In this document: one piece after another, positions 63,303 through 64,000 of the stretch
Numbering within the stretch: the first letter of the stretch is position 1
How the letters are laid out: the number at the start of each line of letters is the position of its first letter
Origin: Planctomycetota bacterium
GTDB lineage: Bacteria; Planctomycetota; UBA8742; UBA2392
Assembly: GCA_015075515.1 (NCBI GenBank)
Contig: JABTUE010000003.1
Location: 310,001 to 374,000, forward strand
Direction of reading: 5' to 3'
Length of the DNA stretch: 64,000 bases
Program-made: the position numbers and the translations under genes
Notes under the pieces: generated by a model
Seen by the model: the letters and a program-made list of their open reading frames with translations, nothing else
The model's database searches: none
What the model was told of the DNA's origin: nothing

Positions 63303-64000
63303 ATGGCGCGCAGCAAGGGCATCAAGGTGTTTGCGGGCAACTCCAACCCCGCTCTGGCCAAGGCCATCTGCAGGATTCTGGAAATACCGCTGGGCCAGGC
63401 GCGGATTGAAAAGTTCCCCGACGGCGAAATTGACGTAAAGATCGAAGAAGACATCCGCGGCGTGGACTGCTTCTTCATCCAGAGCACCTGCCCGCCGGTC
63501 AACGACAACATCATGGAAATGCTGCTGTTCGCCGACGCCGCCCACCGCGCCAGCGCCGAACGCATCACCGCCGTTGTGCCCTACTACGGTTACGCGCGCA
63601 AGGACCGCAAAGACGAAGGCCGCGTGCCGATCAGCGCCAAACTGGTCGCCAACTGCATGGTCCAGGCCGGGTTTGACCGCGTGCTGACCATGGACCTGCA
63701 CGCCGCACAGATCCAGGGCTTCTTTGACATCCCCGTGGATCACCTGTACGCCGCGCCGGTGATTTACGGCTATTTCCGCGACATCCGCAAACGTTCGGGC
63801 GACAAGAACATCACCATCGTCGCCCCCGACGTCGGGCGCAGCAAGGTCGCCCGCGGCTACAGCAAACGCCTGAGCGCAGGCCTGGCCATTGTGGACAAAC
63901 GCCGTGTCAGCGGCGAGGAAACCGAAGTGCTGGACATGATCGGCAAGGTCGAAGGCCAGACCTGCGTGATCATTGACGACATGATCGCCACCGGCGGCAG
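63303..64000 (+). CDS. prs: Ribose-phosphate pyrophosphokinase (5' part, cut by window edge)
   Basis: 232 complete codons are visible. The enzyme makes PRPP from ribose 5-phosphate and ATP. Family blocks: KVFAGNSNPALAKAICRILE, KFPDGEIDVKIEEDIRG, VVPYYGYARKDRKDEGRVPI, VLTMDLHAAQIQGFFDIPVD, IVAPDVGRSKVARGYSKRL, and the start of the PRPP loop VIIDDMIATGG at the window end. ATG at 63303 with GGGGA upstream. Probably cotranscribed with glmU. Confidence 0.95.
   Translation, partial: MARSKGIKVFAGNSNPALAKAICRILEIPLGQARIEKFPDGEIDVKIEEDIRGVDCFFIQSTCPPVNDNIMEMLLFADAAHRASAERITAVVPYYGYARKDRKDEGRVPISAKLVANCMVQAGFDRVLTMDLHAAQIQGFFDIPVDHLYAAPVIYGYFRDIRKRSGDKNITIVAPDVGRSKVARGYSKRLSAGLAIVDKRRVSGEETEVLDMIGKVEGQTCVIIDDMIATGG

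Overview
The window is high-GC bacterial chromosome (roughly 64% by eye) and looks planctomycete-like. The main reasons are an adjacent DUF1501 (Tat-exported) / DUF1549-DUF1553 (CxxCH) pair, which is typical of Planctomycetota and Verrucomicrobiota, several very long secreted repeat proteins, HEAT-vWA exported proteins, a PASTA-less Ser/Thr kinase with a C-terminal membrane anchor, and a lipid A pathway (lpxK plus two LpxL-type acyltransferases) that implies an LPS-bearing outer membrane. This assignment is inference; no rRNA is present.

Layout. 1-6187 (minus): an F-type ATP synthase operon (atpZ-like, atpI-like, B, E, F, H, a small lipoprotein, A) with a near-consensus promoter at its head and a hairpin terminator right after atpA, so gamma, beta and epsilon are not in this operon. 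6230-11368 (minus): TPR protein, small membrane protein, two tandem LpxL-type acyltransferases, lpxK. 11550-12613: a strong terminator and a zone of frame-broken coding remnants. 12849-17324 (minus): three exported proteins (HEAT-vWA, CAP domain, Ig/anchored). 17449-23311: a divergent HTH-TPR regulator, a methyltransferase, a right-handed beta-helix surface protein and a LOG-family enzyme. 23497-25478 (plus): two tandem paralogous exported proteins whose reading frames are each interrupted by in-frame TGA immediately after the signal peptide. 25745-29505: two more beta-helix surface proteins, one frameshifted. 29492-36720: phosphoesterase, radical SAM/SPASM enzyme, miaB, three tandem DUF4190-like membrane proteins and a secreted protein. 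36815-43965: DUF1501/DUF1549 pair, second HEAT-vWA protein, an array of four hairpins, and a B12-type radical SAM protein. 44042-54598: tRNA-Arg(CCT), zinc-ribbon protein, RND transporter with an embedded PDZ-like domain, two uncharacterised proteins, thrS, an ATP-grasp enzyme and a sugar epimerase-like protein. 54675-64000: a 1911-residue repeat protein, Ser/Thr kinase, glmU and the start of prs.

The most striking signal is the pair at 23497-24465 and 24588-25478. Both frames run signal peptide, TGA, low-complexity linker, thioredoxin-like domain lacking CxxC. Gene 1 reads U-C and gene 2 reads U-G-G-U at the junction if TGA is selenocysteine. Each TGA is followed at the right distance by a compact hairpin with a G-first three-base loop (GTC and GGT), which fits the general form of bacterial SECIS elements. 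I interpret them as candidate exported selenoproteins with Sec at or near the mature N-terminus or lipobox position. The selA/B/C/D genes are not in this window, so the claim is testable but unproven.

A second theme is gene starts without Shine-Dalgarno sequences that carry a -10-like hexamer exactly six bases before the start codon (eight genes), suggesting leaderless transcription. A third is a shared C-terminal tail (Cys, hydrophobic segment, Arg cluster) on five surface proteins, resembling a MYXO-CTERM-type sorting signal.
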